64,000 bases of DNA from Ceratodon purpureus (taxonomy: Eukaryota > Streptophyta > Bryopsida > Pseudoditrichales > Ditrichaceae), in NCBI GenBank assembly GCA_014871385.1, contig CM026426.1, positions 68,688,674 to 68,752,673 on the forward strand. The letters run 5' to 3'. Every line of letters starts with the position of its first letter. Position 1 is the stretch's first letter. The notes below the pieces were generated by a model. That model saw nothing but the letters and a program-made list of their open reading frames with translations, had not been told where the DNA came from and did not search any database. Shown here one piece after another: positions 10,044 through 21,746 of the stretch. The position numbers and the translations under genes were made by a program.

Positions 10044-12551
10044 GTGCGATTTTTGTCTGCTCACCGCTCACTGCTCACTGCTCGCCACTGCCACACCAGA
10101 ATGCCCGGGAGTGAAGACAGGATTACAGGAGAAGCAGTACCCACTTCAGATCCGACCAGGACCAGCAGACAGGGACATCAGACCACAAGGAAGCAGACAG
10201 TTCAGTTTCAGGGACCAGAGCTGGATGAAGAAGAAGAAGACAGGAAGCAGCTGGAGCAGTTCAAGGCCCAACAGCAAGCTAGGAGGCAGGCTGAGAGGGA
10301 CAGAAGGAACCAGCAGACCATGGAAGAGGTGTACAGGCGCCAGATGGAGGAATTAGGACAGGCCACCAGGTTCAAGGAAACCATGCAGGCTTGGGAGCAG
10401 AAAAACAGGGAGGAAATTCAAATGAAGGAAGCCATGAGGTTATGGCAGGAGTCCAAGAGGATAGAAGAGCAGGACCAAGAGAGACAGAGGCAGGAAGCCC
10501 TTTGAACCTGGCAGGAGGCTCAAAGGAGGGAAGAGATCAAGCAGGCAGCAGAGAAGCAAGAGGCCATGCAGCAGGACCTGTTACGCCAGGAGGCTATGGG
10601 CCTGTGGCAGGAGGCCCAGAAGCTGGAGGATCAGAAGAAGAAGGAGGAGGAGAAACAAGAAGCAAACCGCCAGGCAACCTTGTATAGGTGGTAGGAGGTT
10701 TTAAGAAAAGAAAGCCAGAAGCTACAGGCTCAGCAGAAGGAAAACCTGTGGCTAGGATTTGAACAGTCTGAGGTACAGGGTGGAAGAGCTGGTCCTTCAG
10801 GAGCAGCAGAGGTAATGGGAGTACCAGTTCAAGCAACTGCTGTATTCCAAGGACCGGCAGAGAGCCACTTCCAACCCCAGACCCGACCAGCATGACCATT
10901 GCCAGGAAGGGGAGCATCAACGTCTTATGTAGATCACCTAACTGGTGATCTATACCAGCCAGAGGCACCCCAATTGGTGTACTGGCCAAGGGGAGGAACA
11001 GACATAGGAACAGGAGCCCCCAGTATAGGTACAGGGTTTCGAAGACCAGCGGAAGCAGTTGGAGGAGCATCAACTGGGACCAGACCATCAGTGGGAATTG
11101 GAGTACGAGTGGCCCCTGCGGCCAACAGTTATCTAGAGCAGCCGGTACCACCACTGTATCCACCAGTCGGAAGACCAAGCATTCCACCAGTGTATCCACC
11201 GGATGGAAGATCAGGGGTGTTACCAGTGTATCTACCAGTGGGCAGACCAGGCGTACCACTAGTCTATCCACCAGCTGGAGGACCAGTCGGACCGCCAGCA
11301 TCAGGACCAGTCAGTATGGCACATAGGAAGCCACTGCCATACTCCAAGTACAAAGAAGGTACAAATCCTGATGCTCATATTCGTCAGTTTGAGCGCACCT
11401 TGTGGCACAATGGGGAAACTGATGAGCAGGTTATCATCAACCTGATGGGAACCACCTTACTGGATAAGGTTGGGGCCTGGTATGAGAATTTTCTGGAGAG
11501 TCATCTTTATTGTTCATGGGAGGAGGTCAAAGCAGCCTTCAGGAGGAGGTATAGGGACCAGACCACAGATGAAGCAGTTTACAGGGAGTTGAAGTCCTTC
11601 AAGCAGGCAGATAGGGAGAAGGTGCAGGATTACTATGACAGGTTTATGACCCTGATCAAGTGTCTGCAGTCAGATTCTGGAGAGGGATTTCGGATTACTA
11701 ATTTCAGGGCAGGTTTAGTGGAGTACATCAAGATTACGACCAGTATTGCACCAGTGAAGACCCTGACAGAGTTGGTGGATGCTGCTTTGAGGTGTGAAGA
11801 GAACTGCACCGATTTCAGTGGTAAGCCAACCAAGATTGAAGTTAAGAAGGTGGAGCCGACCAGTAAGCCAGCAACTGTGACCAGGAAGGAACCAGGTCAG
11901 GATGCCCCTAGGCGAATCCGTGGCACATGCAAGAAGATGGGCCATGACGATCGTGACTGCTGGTACAACCCAGCAAATCAGAGGGGACCAGGTATGAAGA
12001 AAGAAGGAGAGGAACCAGTAGGGGTGAATGAAGTGTCTGCCCTAAAGCCAACAGCCACATACAACAGTCACTACAACCTGGGTTACCAGAGGTCATCTAA
12101 CACCAGAGCAGGTAATGGCCAGCAGGGAAGTTACGGTGACAAGCCTGAATGTTGTTATTTATGTGGGGGAACAGGGCATAGGAGTTGGAACTGCCCACTG
12201 AAGGCCCAGTGGAACCAGTTTCGAGCACAAGGGGACCAGGCAACGAAGAAGCAGGACCACCATGTGACGAATGTGAAAATTGAATGGCTGGATGAGCCAC
12301 ACGACCCAGTGGATGTGGCCAGTATGACCAGGGCCCAAAGGAAGAAGGCAGGATTACCTCCTATTGAAGACCAGTCCAAGGAACCAGAACCAAGGAAGGT
12401 CCAGACCGAGGAAGATGAACGGCTTAGGGATTCTATGCTAGAAGCTTTGAAGGAGATCCAGCTTAAGGACGTGGAGGAGGCGAGAGTAGTAGAGCAGGCA
12501 AAAACAGACCACTCACATGAAGCTCAGGAGATGGCTGAAGCAGAGATATAA
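10044..12551 (+). pseudogene. Gag-like polyprotein of G1
   Basis: The N-terminal third is a charged coiled coil rich in Q, E, R and K. In-frame stops at about 10,503 (TGA), 10,692 (TAG) and 10,892 (TGA) interrupt it. A proline-rich repeat follows (PPVYPPDGR, LPVYLPVGRP), then a retrotransposon gag domain (PYSKYKEGTNPDAHIRQFE, VGAWYENFL, WEEVKAAFRRRY). A CCHC knuckle of form CYLCGGTGHRSWNC and a degenerate second knuckle (CKKMGHDDRDC) complete it. These would package RNA in a virus-like particle. The frame ends at TAA 12,549-12,551 and the protease follows in the same frame. Confidence 0.8.
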
Positions 12552-14693
12552 GACAGTGAGTGGGCAGGATTCCCAGATTCTGATGTCCTCAATTACAACT
12601 TTAAGACTGACCAAGAGGGACCAGGGATATTTGCAGAATCCAGTACAAGGGAGGACCAGGAGCAGGATTATGCAAAATTGGTGGGCAGGAGGATATTGGC
12701 CAGTCCAATCACTGTGCCTTTGGGTCAGCTACTACAGATGGCTCCAAAGATGACTGAGATTGTCAAGGCTCATGTGTTTCCGGAGTTAAGGGCCAGTAAG
12801 GATTCTGGTCAAGGAGAAACGGCTGAGGTGGAGCAGATGACCAGAAAAGGAGGTCAACCAGGTTTGATACCTAGCTTGGCAGGATTGCCTATGTTAACTG
12901 TGCAGATTGGCAACGGAACTTTGGACAAGGTATTGCTGGACGGTGGATCTGGTGTCAATCTCATTACTGAAGAGGAGCAGAAGCGTTTAGGATTGAAGGA
13001 CCCACAACCTGCTCCCTACAGATTGAGGATGGCAGACCAGACTGTGGTGGAACCAGTAGGGATAATCAGAAATGTGAAGGTACACATCCATAGCATTCCT
13101 TATCTGATTACACTCACTATCATCAAGAATAAGGAAGTGAATGAGGAGTATAGCATGCTGTTAGGTCGTCCTTGGTTGATCGATGCAAAAGTCAATCATG
13201 ACTGGGCTAGAAATCTGGTCACAATTCGAGGCAACGGGACTGTCAAGATAGTATCAGTGAGCCAGAAGAAGGAGTCTGCACCAGATTTACCTGAGGTACT
13301 GGTCTGCTACAACCTTACTGAAGGACTCATAGATGAAGAGGAGGAACGTTGGCTGGCCACCAAGCAGGATGTATTGGTCGTTGAGACAGTAGGACTGCCC
13401 CAAAAAGATGGAGACCAGGAGCCGGTGGCAGGAGCAGAAAGGATCTATTTGGACCAGTTTCTGACAACCATACCAGAGTACTCGACCAAGGGACTGGTCG
13501 AACAGCAAAAGGGGGATAGTGGGCAAGTAGGCCAGGAAGGGACCAGTTCGGGTGACCAGGAGAGCACCAGCACCAGACAGCGACATACACTAGGAGCACA
13601 GGACGAGGACGGCAGACGCACTAAGGACCAGGGAGAAGACCAAGACCAGCAGAGCAAGAGAAGAGAGGACCAGGGAGAAGACCAAGACCAGCAGAAGAAG
13701 ACAAGGGAGGACCAGGGAGGAGACCAAGACCAGCAGAGCAAGAGAAGAGAGGACATGGAGGCAGACCAAGGCAATGCAGGCTTCAAGGACCAAGACAACA
13801 ATTTTTTCAAGGATCAGGAAGCAGACCAAGATGAGCGAAGCAGGATCAGAGAGGACGAGGATAGCAAAAATGAAGAGGGACATGACAAAGATCAGGAGCA
13901 GGAGAACAGGTGGGAAGAGGGCCAATATTTTGAAAAAGGAGATGAGGGCGAACTAGGGGAAAAATTAATAGAAAAAAGAGAAAAAACAGAGAAAGTAATT
14001 AGAAAAGGGGCAGGAGAGAAAGAAAGGAAGCAGCTAGCAGTATTGTGTGGGGTAGTCGGAATCAGCCCTCTAAAACAGGAAGAGGAGATGGGACAGCAGA
14101 AGCAGCACTATCAGGCAAGAGGAGGAGGCAGGCAAGGTTTCAGTAGCAGCGGCCAAAGTAGAGAGAAGCAGGAGCATTGCCAGCCAAGAGGAGGAGGCAG
14201 CCAGGTTTATAGCAGGAGCGGTTACCAAGAAGACCAGGAGCAAGAGCTTGAAGAACAGAAGAAAGTGGTTGGAGACCAAGAAGATGAGGCAGCAGCCAAG
14301 ATAGAGGACCAGAAGAACGGGAGTCTGGAGAAGGACCAGCAGGACATCAATCCAAATGACCAGGACAAGAGAGTGGATAGGTTGGACCAGGGAAACAGGG
14401 ACCAGCCAAGGTGGACCAGAGATGGAGGAGGTAAGAAAAATAAAAAAGAAAAAAATGAAGGAACTGACCAAGAGAAATGGGACCAGCAGGAGGTAGAACA
14501 AGAGCACCAAAGATCCAAAGACCAGGCTAGGATGCCACAAGGATCTAGAGGAGGACACCAGGTCAAGACGATGGGTGGGCAGGTGAGTAGTCCAATACAG
14601 CTCTCCAGTAGCCTAGAGATGGTTTTAGTGTTGGCATTCACCAGGCAGCAGCCAGTATTAGAGCAGCAGCACCAAGATCAGCATCAGGACTAG
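12552..14693 (+). CDS. retropepsin-like protease plus Q/D/E/R-rich tail (G1)
   Basis: It is in frame with gag across the single TAA at 12,549. The aspartic protease core is visible as VLLDGGSGVNLI (the DGG form common in plant gypsy elements) and, further on, MLLGRPWLIDA. It would cut the Gag precursor. After LVCYNLTEGL the protein turns into a long acidic-basic low-complexity region dominated by DQ, QD, EDQ and KRRED repeats (about 13,500-14,690). In G2 the matching protease tail leads to reverse transcriptase, whereas here it does not. The open frames on the opposite strand over this region are compositional shadows. Confidence 0.75.
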   Translation, partial: DSEWAGFPDSDVLNYNFKTDQEGPGIFAESSTREDQEQDYAKLVGRRILASPITVPLGQLLQMAPKMTEIVKAHVFPELRASKDSGQGETAEVEQMTRKGGQPGLIPSLAGLPMLTVQIGNGTLDKVLLDGGSGVNLITEEEQKRLGLKDPQPAPYRLRMADQTVVEPVGIIRNVKVHIHSIPYLITLTIIKNKEVNEEYSMLLGRPWLIDAKVNHDWARNLVTIRGNGTVKIVSVSQKKESAPDLPEVLVCYNLTEGLIDEEEERWLATKQDVLVVETVGLPQKDGDQEPVAGAERIYLDQFLTTIPEYSTKGLVEQQKGDSGQVGQEGTSSGDQESTSTRQRHTLGAQDEDGRRTKDQGEDQDQQSKRREDQGEDQDQQKKTREDQGGDQDQQSKRREDMEADQGNAGFKDQDNNFFKDQEADQDERSRIREDEDSKNEEGHDKDQEQENRWEEGQYFEKGDEGELGEKLIEKREKTEKVIRKGAGEKERKQLAVLCGVVGISPLKQEEEMGQQKQHYQARGGGRQGFSSSGQSREKQEHCQPRGGGSQVYSRSGYQEDQEQELEEQKKVVGDQEDEAAAKIEDQKNGSLEKDQQDINPNDQDKRVDRLDQGNRDQPRWTRDGGGKKNKKEKNEGTDQEKWDQQEVEQEHQRSKDQARMPQGSRGGHQVKTMGGQVSSPIQLSSSLEMVLVLAFTRQQPVLEQQHQDQHQD

Positions 14694-15584
14694 CCCCAAA
14701 AGCAGTCCGAGGAGCAGCGCCAGGACCAGGTTGTGACGGACCAGCCACAAGAGCAAGATCCTATAGACCAACAGGAGGAGCCAAGTGTGGATTTATCCAC
14801 AAGCCAGGTAGACACCACGATCTCAACCAGATCAGGAGGGGCATGGCAGCAGGCACCAGAGGACCAGGTGAGTATCACCAAGGAGGTAGGCCTATTGATT
14901 CAGCAGTTGCAAATGGCATTAGGACAAGCATCCTGTGTGCAGGATTTGCAGGAGCAGGAGATGGAGAGACAGGCTTGGGTTGATTAGGGGGTCCAGGCAG
15001 AGGTACTCAGTACCAGGAGGATGGAGTTGGAGGCCAGGACTAGTGCCAGATTCAGGGACTTTGACAAGTTGGTCGTGGAGAACCAGCAACTCAGGCAGAG
15101 GGTGGAGGTGGCTGAGGCGAACTCTTCTCAGGCTTCTAGGAGGTTGACCAGGCATCTGCTGTCTACCTTCAAGAAGCAGGTACTGGACCAGATTCAGGCC
15201 TACTCAGAGGACGAGGCCAGGTACTTCAGGTATTTGATGAGGTTTGCTGAGGCTTACCCGTCTTTTGTTTACTGGTCTGTGGATGAACAAGATGAGGGGG
15301 TGGATGAGGAGATGCCTGATGGAGGGCAGTCTGTGGAGGTTGGGGGAGCTTCGAGCAGTGGCCTTAGGACCACTTCTGGTATTAGTTCCCACCCAGGGGA
15401 TGGACCAGTAGGTATTGTCCCTACTGGACCACGAGTACCAGCACCACCAAGACTAGAGGCAACACCAGGAAGACCAGCATCAGCAACAAGAGGGGCGGCA
15501 CCTGTTAGTGGTCAGACATTCATTCTAGGCCAGATTACTGGTAGGACCAGTAGGACTTTCCTTTTTGATTTTTTGATACCTTAG
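14694..15584 (+). pseudogene. extra coiled-coil reading frame of G1
   Basis: It continues in the same frame past TAG stops at 14,691-14,693 and 14,985-14,987. It encodes a glutamine-rich stretch, a likely coiled coil (FDKLVVENQQLRQRVEVAEA), then a mixed region (YFRYLMRFAEAYPSFVYWS) and a proline/glycine-rich tail. No known domain is recognised. It sits where pol would be expected, so it is either an accessory protein of a non-autonomous family or a captured sequence. Confidence 0.5.
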
Positions 15585-15641
15585 TTTTTTTGGTTAACCC
15601 CATAAAACTTAAAACCGGGCATCTGAGGGCAGAAGCAGGCT

Positions 15642-16470
15642 AAAAGGGGGATAATGTTAACTGGGGATTTAAGGTAATAGAATAGAGGAGCAGTAAAACT
15701 GTAGGGGAGCAGTAAAACTGCAGTTACTGGGGGGGGACAGTAAACTGTTAAGTTACTGTCCTGTCCTACAGTAACTCTGTTTTGGATGAACTGTCAGTTT
15801 TGGATGAAAACTGCCAGATGGATGAAAACTGTCGGATGGATGAAATCTGGTGGTTGGATGAAGTCTGGTGGTCGGATGAAAACTGTTAGGGTTTAGGGTG
15901 GCGGCTAGGGTTTTTGAGGTGACGGCTAGGGTTTTGGGTGGGGTTGTGAGGGAGGGGGCTGCGAAGCTCATTCTCTCTCTCTCTCTCTCCCCTTGGGAGT
16001 TTTCTTTGGAGCTCTCAGATTTTAGTGTGTAGGATGTGTTGTAGGATTGTAGGAGAGTTGCTGCTAGGACAGTTTTGAGGATTCTGGAGGGTCCAGGGAT
16101 TGCTAGCAGTAGGGAGCAGTATGATGTACTGATTTATAGTGAGTAAAGGACAGGAATTGATTACATTTGTGTGTACATGCTTAGATTTGCAGTAATGAGT
16201 GGTAGAAGGACCAGATTGGTTAATTCACCTGGTGGGTATAGTAGATCTGGTGTTTAAATGAGTGGGTATTGTAGATTAGACCAAGGAGAGTAGGAATATG
16301 TATCAGATCTGAGGATATACCTCCAAAATTTTCGTAGATCTTGGTGGACAATTTCAGATCTAGGGCAGGATTTGGGGCAGTTTCAGGGGGACAGTACAGT
16401 ATTTTTCACAGGATTTCAGAGAGTTTTAGGACAGTATTTATTTTTGAAGGAGTGAGTAAAAATACTCCTT
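15642..16470 (+). repeat. polypurine tract and probable 3' LTR of G1
   Basis: AAAAGGGGG at 15,642-15,650 is a fair polypurine tract, followed shortly by TGTTAACTGGGG from 15,655, a plausible LTR start with TG. Inside are CAGTAAACTG-like repeats, GGATGAAAACTG repeats at 15,782-15,890 and a CT microsatellite near 15,970-15,990. The right end is not defined because a second copy is not visible in the window. Confidence 0.45.
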
Positions 16471-16479
16471 TCACATGTG

Positions 16480-18560
16480 CATCTACTACTACTGCAGACT
16501 TAGCAGCTAGAAGTGAAGCCGCTGGAGCATATCTTAAGGCCATGCAATTCATAGAAGGTAATGTTGTACACAATATACCTTTTTGTACATCTATGATCTC
16601 TATCATTTTTTGTGTACAAGGCTTCTAAGGACGTGTCACTAGGAATAGTTGTATTGTAAAGTTTGTAGTGCCGGAGGTATTGTTTGTATATTCATATTCT
16701 TTATTTTTATGATTCGTACCAAGTCAGTTGATATTGTGTACTCTGTAATGCGGTGTGGTCAGAGCTAGTACCTTGGCGTTTTTGTATACGTACATGATGT
16801 TATTTGTTTGTACATAGAATTACATAGTTTATTGTATAGTTGGTACTGTCGTATAGTTTGTATGTTCAATGCACTTGTTTCGTGAAGTTGCGATATGTCC
16901 ATGTTTCCGGTTGGACTGTTTGTACTTCGAATTGTATTGAGCTTGTGTCCGTCCATTCACTTGTACTCATTGCACCTCTTGATCATATCTAAGTAGTGTT
17001 TTACCTTTGTTTGTACTGTTCATTAGTGTTACTAGAGTACTGTGCTCTATTTTGTACAGCTCATTTGTTTTATGTGTACAAAGTTGTACACTATTTATAG
17101 CCAAGTCCAGATTATTTGTACATTGTTTGTACATTTTAGACTCCAGTCCAAACCATAATGTACTATGTGTTACTTGACATTGCATAGAGCATGGCACCGA
17201 ATGTAGAGGAAGCGACGATGAGGAGCTCATCGACACTGACATGCGAGGAAGGGATTCACCAACAACCGTTGGATTTATGGAAGACCAAGTTCTTAGCACA
17301 GTTGAAGAGGTAGGGGTACAAGCTGAAGTTCACGAAGCAATTGAGAACACCATTGCAGGCGGAGGAGAAGATGAGAGTGCTGCGTTGGGGCCCGGGGGAC
17401 AAGATATTTTGGAGGGTGATACACTACTGATATCCACTGTGGGTGAGGGGGTCGGGGCGGGAACAATTATAGATGTAATTGGAAACACCATTGCGAGCGT
17501 AGGAGTAGATGAGGGAGGTGTCTTCGGGCCTGGAGGACACGAATTCACGGAGGGTGATACTTTAGTGATACCCACTACGGGTGAGGGGGGTGGGGACGGA
17601 AGAATTACAGATGTAATTGAGAACACCATTGTAGTCGGAGGAGAAGATGATGGAGGTCTGTTGGGGCCACGGGGACAAGAGGCAGCGCAGGGTGATACAC
17701 CAGTGATATCCATTGCGGATGTGGGGGGTGGGGAGGGAACAATTACAGGACAGGAGCAAGAGGCAGGGGTAGTTGAAATCATCATGGAGGAGCATGGAGC
17801 AACCGGGGGAACATTACAACAGCCAATTACATCATTAGGGTATGTACATGCAACTTTGCCAAATATTATTCCCATTCCATATCATCTCATGTGAAATGTA
17901 AAGCTGATTAGTGTACTCAGTGAGCACTTAGTGTACTATTTCTGATCTCAGTGTACTAGTTTTGTTACTTATGTCTCGAGTTATAGGGGCGGCAATTCCA
18001 GCGGCGAAGATCGTAGAGGAATGCCTGATGCCGAAGAACCAGAAGTATCCGATACTCAGGCCGAAGTTCGTTGTAAGAATAAGGCAGATTCAAGAGGAAG
18101 AAAGCGGAATGTCGGGGAAGCCCCACTGCGAATTCAGCCGACAAGGGGTGTAAGTTCGGAGAAGGAAGGAGGGACAGTTACTGTTTAAAAAAAAAAGCGA
18201 ACAGGTAGACAGTAGAATGATCAAGAACAAGATGTAGACCAGGCCGAGGGCTCAGTTATAGCTAAAACAAAGAAGTGAAAGGATAGGGAGCAGAAAGACC
18301 AAGACAAAGATGCAGACCAGGCCGAGGGCACAGGCTCGAGGAAGAAGCGTAGGGTTCTCAAAAATCAGACTGAGCGGGCGAACCTTGGTGATCAGCAGAA
18401 GGGCAATTCTCTGGAAGACGACGCAGACATTCAAGAGGAGCGGGTTGGTTTAGGCAAGAAACAGGGAAAGCGCGACAACAAGAAGAAGAAGCATACAAAG
18501 CCGAAAGTGAGCAAAGGAGGACCGATCCTCAATCGCCTGTTGATGCCCGTAGCCCCCTGA
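16480..18560 (+). CDS. N-terminal exons of a SET-domain gene in C1
   Basis: Exons inferred from splice signals: ~16,490-16,557 (ends before GTAATG), ~17,187-17,839, 17,987-~18,153 and ~18,200-18,560. Exon 2 contains three ~43-residue repeats, acidic and glycine-rich, around IENTIAGGGEDE / IGNTIASVGVDE / IENTIVVGGEDD. Exons 3 and 4 are basic (KKRRVL, KKKKHTKPK) and could be nuclear-localisation signals. One TGA lies in exon 4 near 18,278. The exon series leads into the SET exons that follow, so I infer one gene, but the join to 18,704 is not proven. The introns at 16,558-17,186 and 17,840-17,986 are dense in GTAC. Confidence 0.45.
17310..17745 (+). repeat. three tandem ~130-bp coding repeats
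   Basis: Three successive copies carry the word GAGGGTGATACnnnAGTGATATCCAT and ATTGAGAACACCATTG at about 130-bp spacing. They encode the acidic glycine-rich repeat of the C1 SET-gene N-terminus. Frame is preserved in all copies, which argues for selection as protein or recent amplification. Confidence 0.75.
17819..18012 (+). repeat. ~195-bp direct duplication, copy 1
   Basis: This stretch, from CAGCCAATTACATCATTAGG through an intron to GGCGGCAATTCCAGCGGC, recurs at about 21,747-21,943 with roughly 90% identity by eye. It spans the end of one exon, a complete short intron with several GTAC motifs, and the start of the next exon. The second copy keeps donor and acceptor but has no coding context around it. 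Confidence 0.8.
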
Positions 18561-18703
18561 GTGTTGCAGCGGTTTCCTAGTTGGTCGAGGAGGTCGCTGC
18601 AACCGGACCAGTTTTGATTTTTTGATTTACACTTGTAGCTTCTCCAATACTAGATTCTGAATTAGGGGCTTACACAGTTTTGAGGTTGCGTTTCTGTCCA
18701 TAG

Positions 18704-19682
18704 GAACATTTGTGGTATGATGCACGCGACTTGTCGAATGGATTAGAACGCGTTCCAGTCTTGGTGTGGGTGCCAGGTAAGGAACTTCATGCTTTAGAGG
18801 AATTCACGTACATTCATCACTCCAGAGCATCCACACTTGCATCTACCCACTTGAGTAAGATGAAATTGGTTTTCCCGGAGTCTTGCACTGGTTGCGAAAA
18901 TGGCTGTCTTAGGAGAGGATGCACCTGTGGGCTACAAAACCTTGTCCACTCAGCGTTTACAACACGAGGTCGGCTATGTAGTTCTCTCCTGTACCAACCC
19001 GTAAGTATTGTCTAATTCAAATGGATAAGTATATTTTACGACCAACATTGCAAGGAATGAAGGTTTCCTACTTTCTGTTGGTTTGCCATTATCTTCTTTG
19101 TACGCAATTGTTCTTTGTGAACTGCTCTGTGTACCAATTTGTTATTTATGTGTTGTTCTTTAGTACGAACTTCTACTATGTGTACTGATTGGTACCTTGG
19201 TCCACTATTTTGTGGTCTTGGACAGGGTTTGATGGAAGAGACTGTATTCTGTGGATTAATGTGTTCACCCGCGGAAGGTTCTTCATGCCCTGGTCATAAA
19301 AACAGGGTTTTTCTTCAAGAATGCAATGATGGCTCCAGCTACAAGTGGTCGTGTTGTGGGTATAGCACTACTGAGGATTCATGCATGTAGTTGGTTTCTT
19401 TCTCCATTTCTGACTACATGTGGTCGTTTGTTGATCAGATGTGAGGATGCCAACCTTATTGACATGCCAGTGAGAGTCAGCAGCAACCATGGTGGAGTGT
19501 ACCATGTTGCCTACTTCGCACAATTTAATATTCCAGCATTTGAAGAACTAACTTGGGACTATGGTTGTAGTTTTCAGAGACCAGAAGTGAATGCTGTTGA
19601 TGCCGTTTTTCCTTTCCATTGTAAGTGTGGTAGCACTCACTGCCGTGACTTTGTAACCGAAGAACTCCTATTCTTCTTGTAG
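18704..19682 (+). pseudogene. SUVR-like histone H3 lysine methyltransferase, SET gene of C1
   Basis: Exon 18,704-19,000 follows a TAG acceptor and ends at GTAAGT. It encodes a SUVR-type region before the SET domain (DLSNGLERVPVLVWVPG, FTYIHHSRA) and a pre-SET cysteine cluster (CTGCENGCLRRGCTCG). The final exon, 19,439-19,682, carries the SET core end: CEDANL, the NHxC-side motif, then FEELTWDYGC and the post-SET CKCGSTHCRD. The first half of SET (the GWGV and ELxGE motifs) is missing or decayed between 19,200 and 19,430, where several stops occur. The product would methylate histones to silence chromatin if whole. C2 has a better-preserved homologue at 54.3-55.4 kb. Confidence 0.7.
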
Positions 19683-19699
19683 TTGATCTTCTTGCTAAC

Positions 19700-20350
19700 T
19701 CTATGAAATGATACTACAGAGGTCTGATTTGTCGAATGTAGTCCCGGGTCACACTCTTTCTAAGCGTGGACCACAGTCCGTTTCTTCTAAATCCACATTA
19801 ACCAAACATTCATGCCCTTCAGAAAGTCTGGCAGCTCCTGCTATTTTTGTACAAATCTTGTACTATATGTACAGAAATTGTACATTTTATTACTATATTA
19901 TACATTCTGTATCATTTCTGTCCACTGCTAGCTTCTATTAGACTTAAATGAAAATTGCAAGTCTCTTTGTTCACAATGCCTAATGTTATTTTCTTCTTCA
20001 TCTACTTAGCACATTGGATAGGAAATTTATAAGTGCCTTGAATGAGATGAGAGTCCAAGCATCAGATATGAAGAGTCCATATTATTAGTCTTTGAAATTC
20101 AAATATAAATATAAACTACAAAGCAAAGCTCTCTCACAGTGTTTGCATTGCGATATCTCAATTTTTGAACCTGGTTCACATAGGGAAATATATGGATGCA
20201 GAATTCAAGCAGTACAATCAAATTAAATATAAAATTGCCATCAAATAGAAATTGTTGTTAAAAATTTTCTATTAATTTGATCTTTCAAGTACAATGCAGA
20301 CATGAAAGCTCGCTCAAAGAGAATCCGCTACAATAGTAATGGAAATTTTT
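19700..20350. other. AT-rich, no gene
   Basis: After the SET stop there is an AT-rich stretch with GTAC words at 19,850-19,870. No coding support is seen. Confidence 0.4.
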
Positions 20351-20359
20351 AATTGTGGT

Positions 20360-20875
20360 CTATCGATGTTTTGCTGATACCCAAATGTATGGTCTTAGAA
20401 CCACCTTTTCTCCTGGCTGCAACCAGAGAGTGTGATTCCTAGTATCAATAAGCAAGGTCCTCAAATGATTATGTTCACAACAACTTAATTTGCCTAGTGA
20501 CGCCGTCTCCAATCTTTCATTGCCGATTAGTTCTGCAAGGGCCCAAGAATTCTTAAAGATGTTCCAGTTCACGTTAAATCGATACGACTGATATTCATCT
20601 TTCGGAATCCAGTGGCACTCTGTATATGAATCATAGTCTCACTTTGCCAACCTCAAGCAAGCGTATTCAGGACTATTATCAATTTCTCTTTTCCAAAGTG
20701 AAGAAACTGCACGAGCATTCTCAATGTCTTGAAATGTAATTGTTGCTGGTAGAGTATAAGATGGAGAACAAGCCACTTGATCCCACGGGTCGTTTTCATT
20801 TGACATACGGTTGAATAGATTTCGTAAAATGGTCTCACAAGCAACAACCTCCAACGAATTGGACATCCTCTTCAA
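20360..20875 (-). CDS. small unassigned gene in C1, weakly F-box-like
   Basis: Two open pieces on the minus strand, 20,875-20,639 and 20,572-20,360, lie in different frames and may be exons or a broken frame. The first contains SLEVVACETILRNLF and ARAVSSLWKREIDNSPEY. This spacing of a helical start, a variable stretch and a W-K/R-x-x-I segment is reminiscent of F-box domains, which link substrates to SCF ubiquitin ligases. The second part shows no domain. The assignment is weak. Confidence 0.3.
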
Positions 20876-21746
20876 ATTTCTTTCAGTTATATTACAGATT
20901 ACTTACTTTTCCGTAAACCATGGTAGCAAAGTCATTTACTTGTAATTCTGAAATGCTTTCAAATATTTTTTGTATTAAAAGAATAATTAGGATATAGATA
21001 TTGAAATCCAAGTAAACAGTTCTCTCAAGCTTCAAAGGTATATACCAATATAATATAAATAAGTGTTTTTAAATTTTTATTAAAACAAAGTAAAATAGTT
21101 AGTGAAAGAACCTGCTCTTCAATTCGAGTCTCCTGAAATATAAAGAGCCAGTTTGTTTTAGTTACGAACTACAATAGCGCATGCAGCACAGTTTTCCAAA
21201 TGCCGCATACTGGATTCAATGTGTCTCTCTCTCGCACAAGTTCATCGCACTGCACTCCTGTTATTTCAATTTTCGCACTTCACTCAAACTATCTCAGATT
21301 TTTGCGAGACACAAATTTTGATGTCTGGTACTTCGGTTTTGAAATCAATCAAGTTCGATTGAACAGAGTCTTGTCTCTTCCCAAGCAGTGCGACGGTCCA
21401 TTAATGTACAAATGGTGTACTACTTGTACTCAGAGTGTACAGTGTATACAGATATTGTACATGATGTACATTATTCTCACACACTGTGAACTTTGAACAG
21501 TTGTGCTCGGTTGTCGTAATTACCCCATAATCATTGGGATTAGTCTCTCGATCTTATATTTAAGGCGTGTTTGATCAGGATTAAGAGTCAAGGGTTTGAA
21601 ATAACACTAGAGTCCATCATGTTTCAACAGTACATGGGAACTGATGGGCTCGTTCCATTGGGCTTTAAAAGAAGTGTTTCACTTCGGAGCAATGGAGGTG
21701 TTCCCTAAACCCATTGACACCCCCACCACCTTTTCGACCCTTAAAT

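Larger units (their letters stand above)
10044..16470 (+). mobile_element. gypsy-type LTR retroelement G1, RT-less
   Basis: This is a gag-protease element followed by a long extra reading frame and then a probable 3' LTR. No reverse transcriptase, RNase H or integrase motif appears between the protease and the polypurine tract. One frame runs from about 10,044 to 15,584, broken by six stops (near 10,503, 10,692, 10,892, 12,549, 14,691 and 14,985). The left end and 5' LTR were not identified, and the right limit is approximate. It is probably a non-autonomous, decayed Ty3/gypsy derivative relying on a relative such as G2 for replication. Confidence 0.7.

Noticed and set aside
13287..14641. Long open frames on the minus strand over the protease tail
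   Set aside because: They are rich in L, S, W and V because they are antisense to Q/D/E-rich coding repeats, with no domain and no start context.
17330..17875. Minus-strand frame opposite the C1 acidic repeats
   Set aside because: It is a P/S/T-rich shadow of the plus-strand repeat exon, which has proper splice borders.
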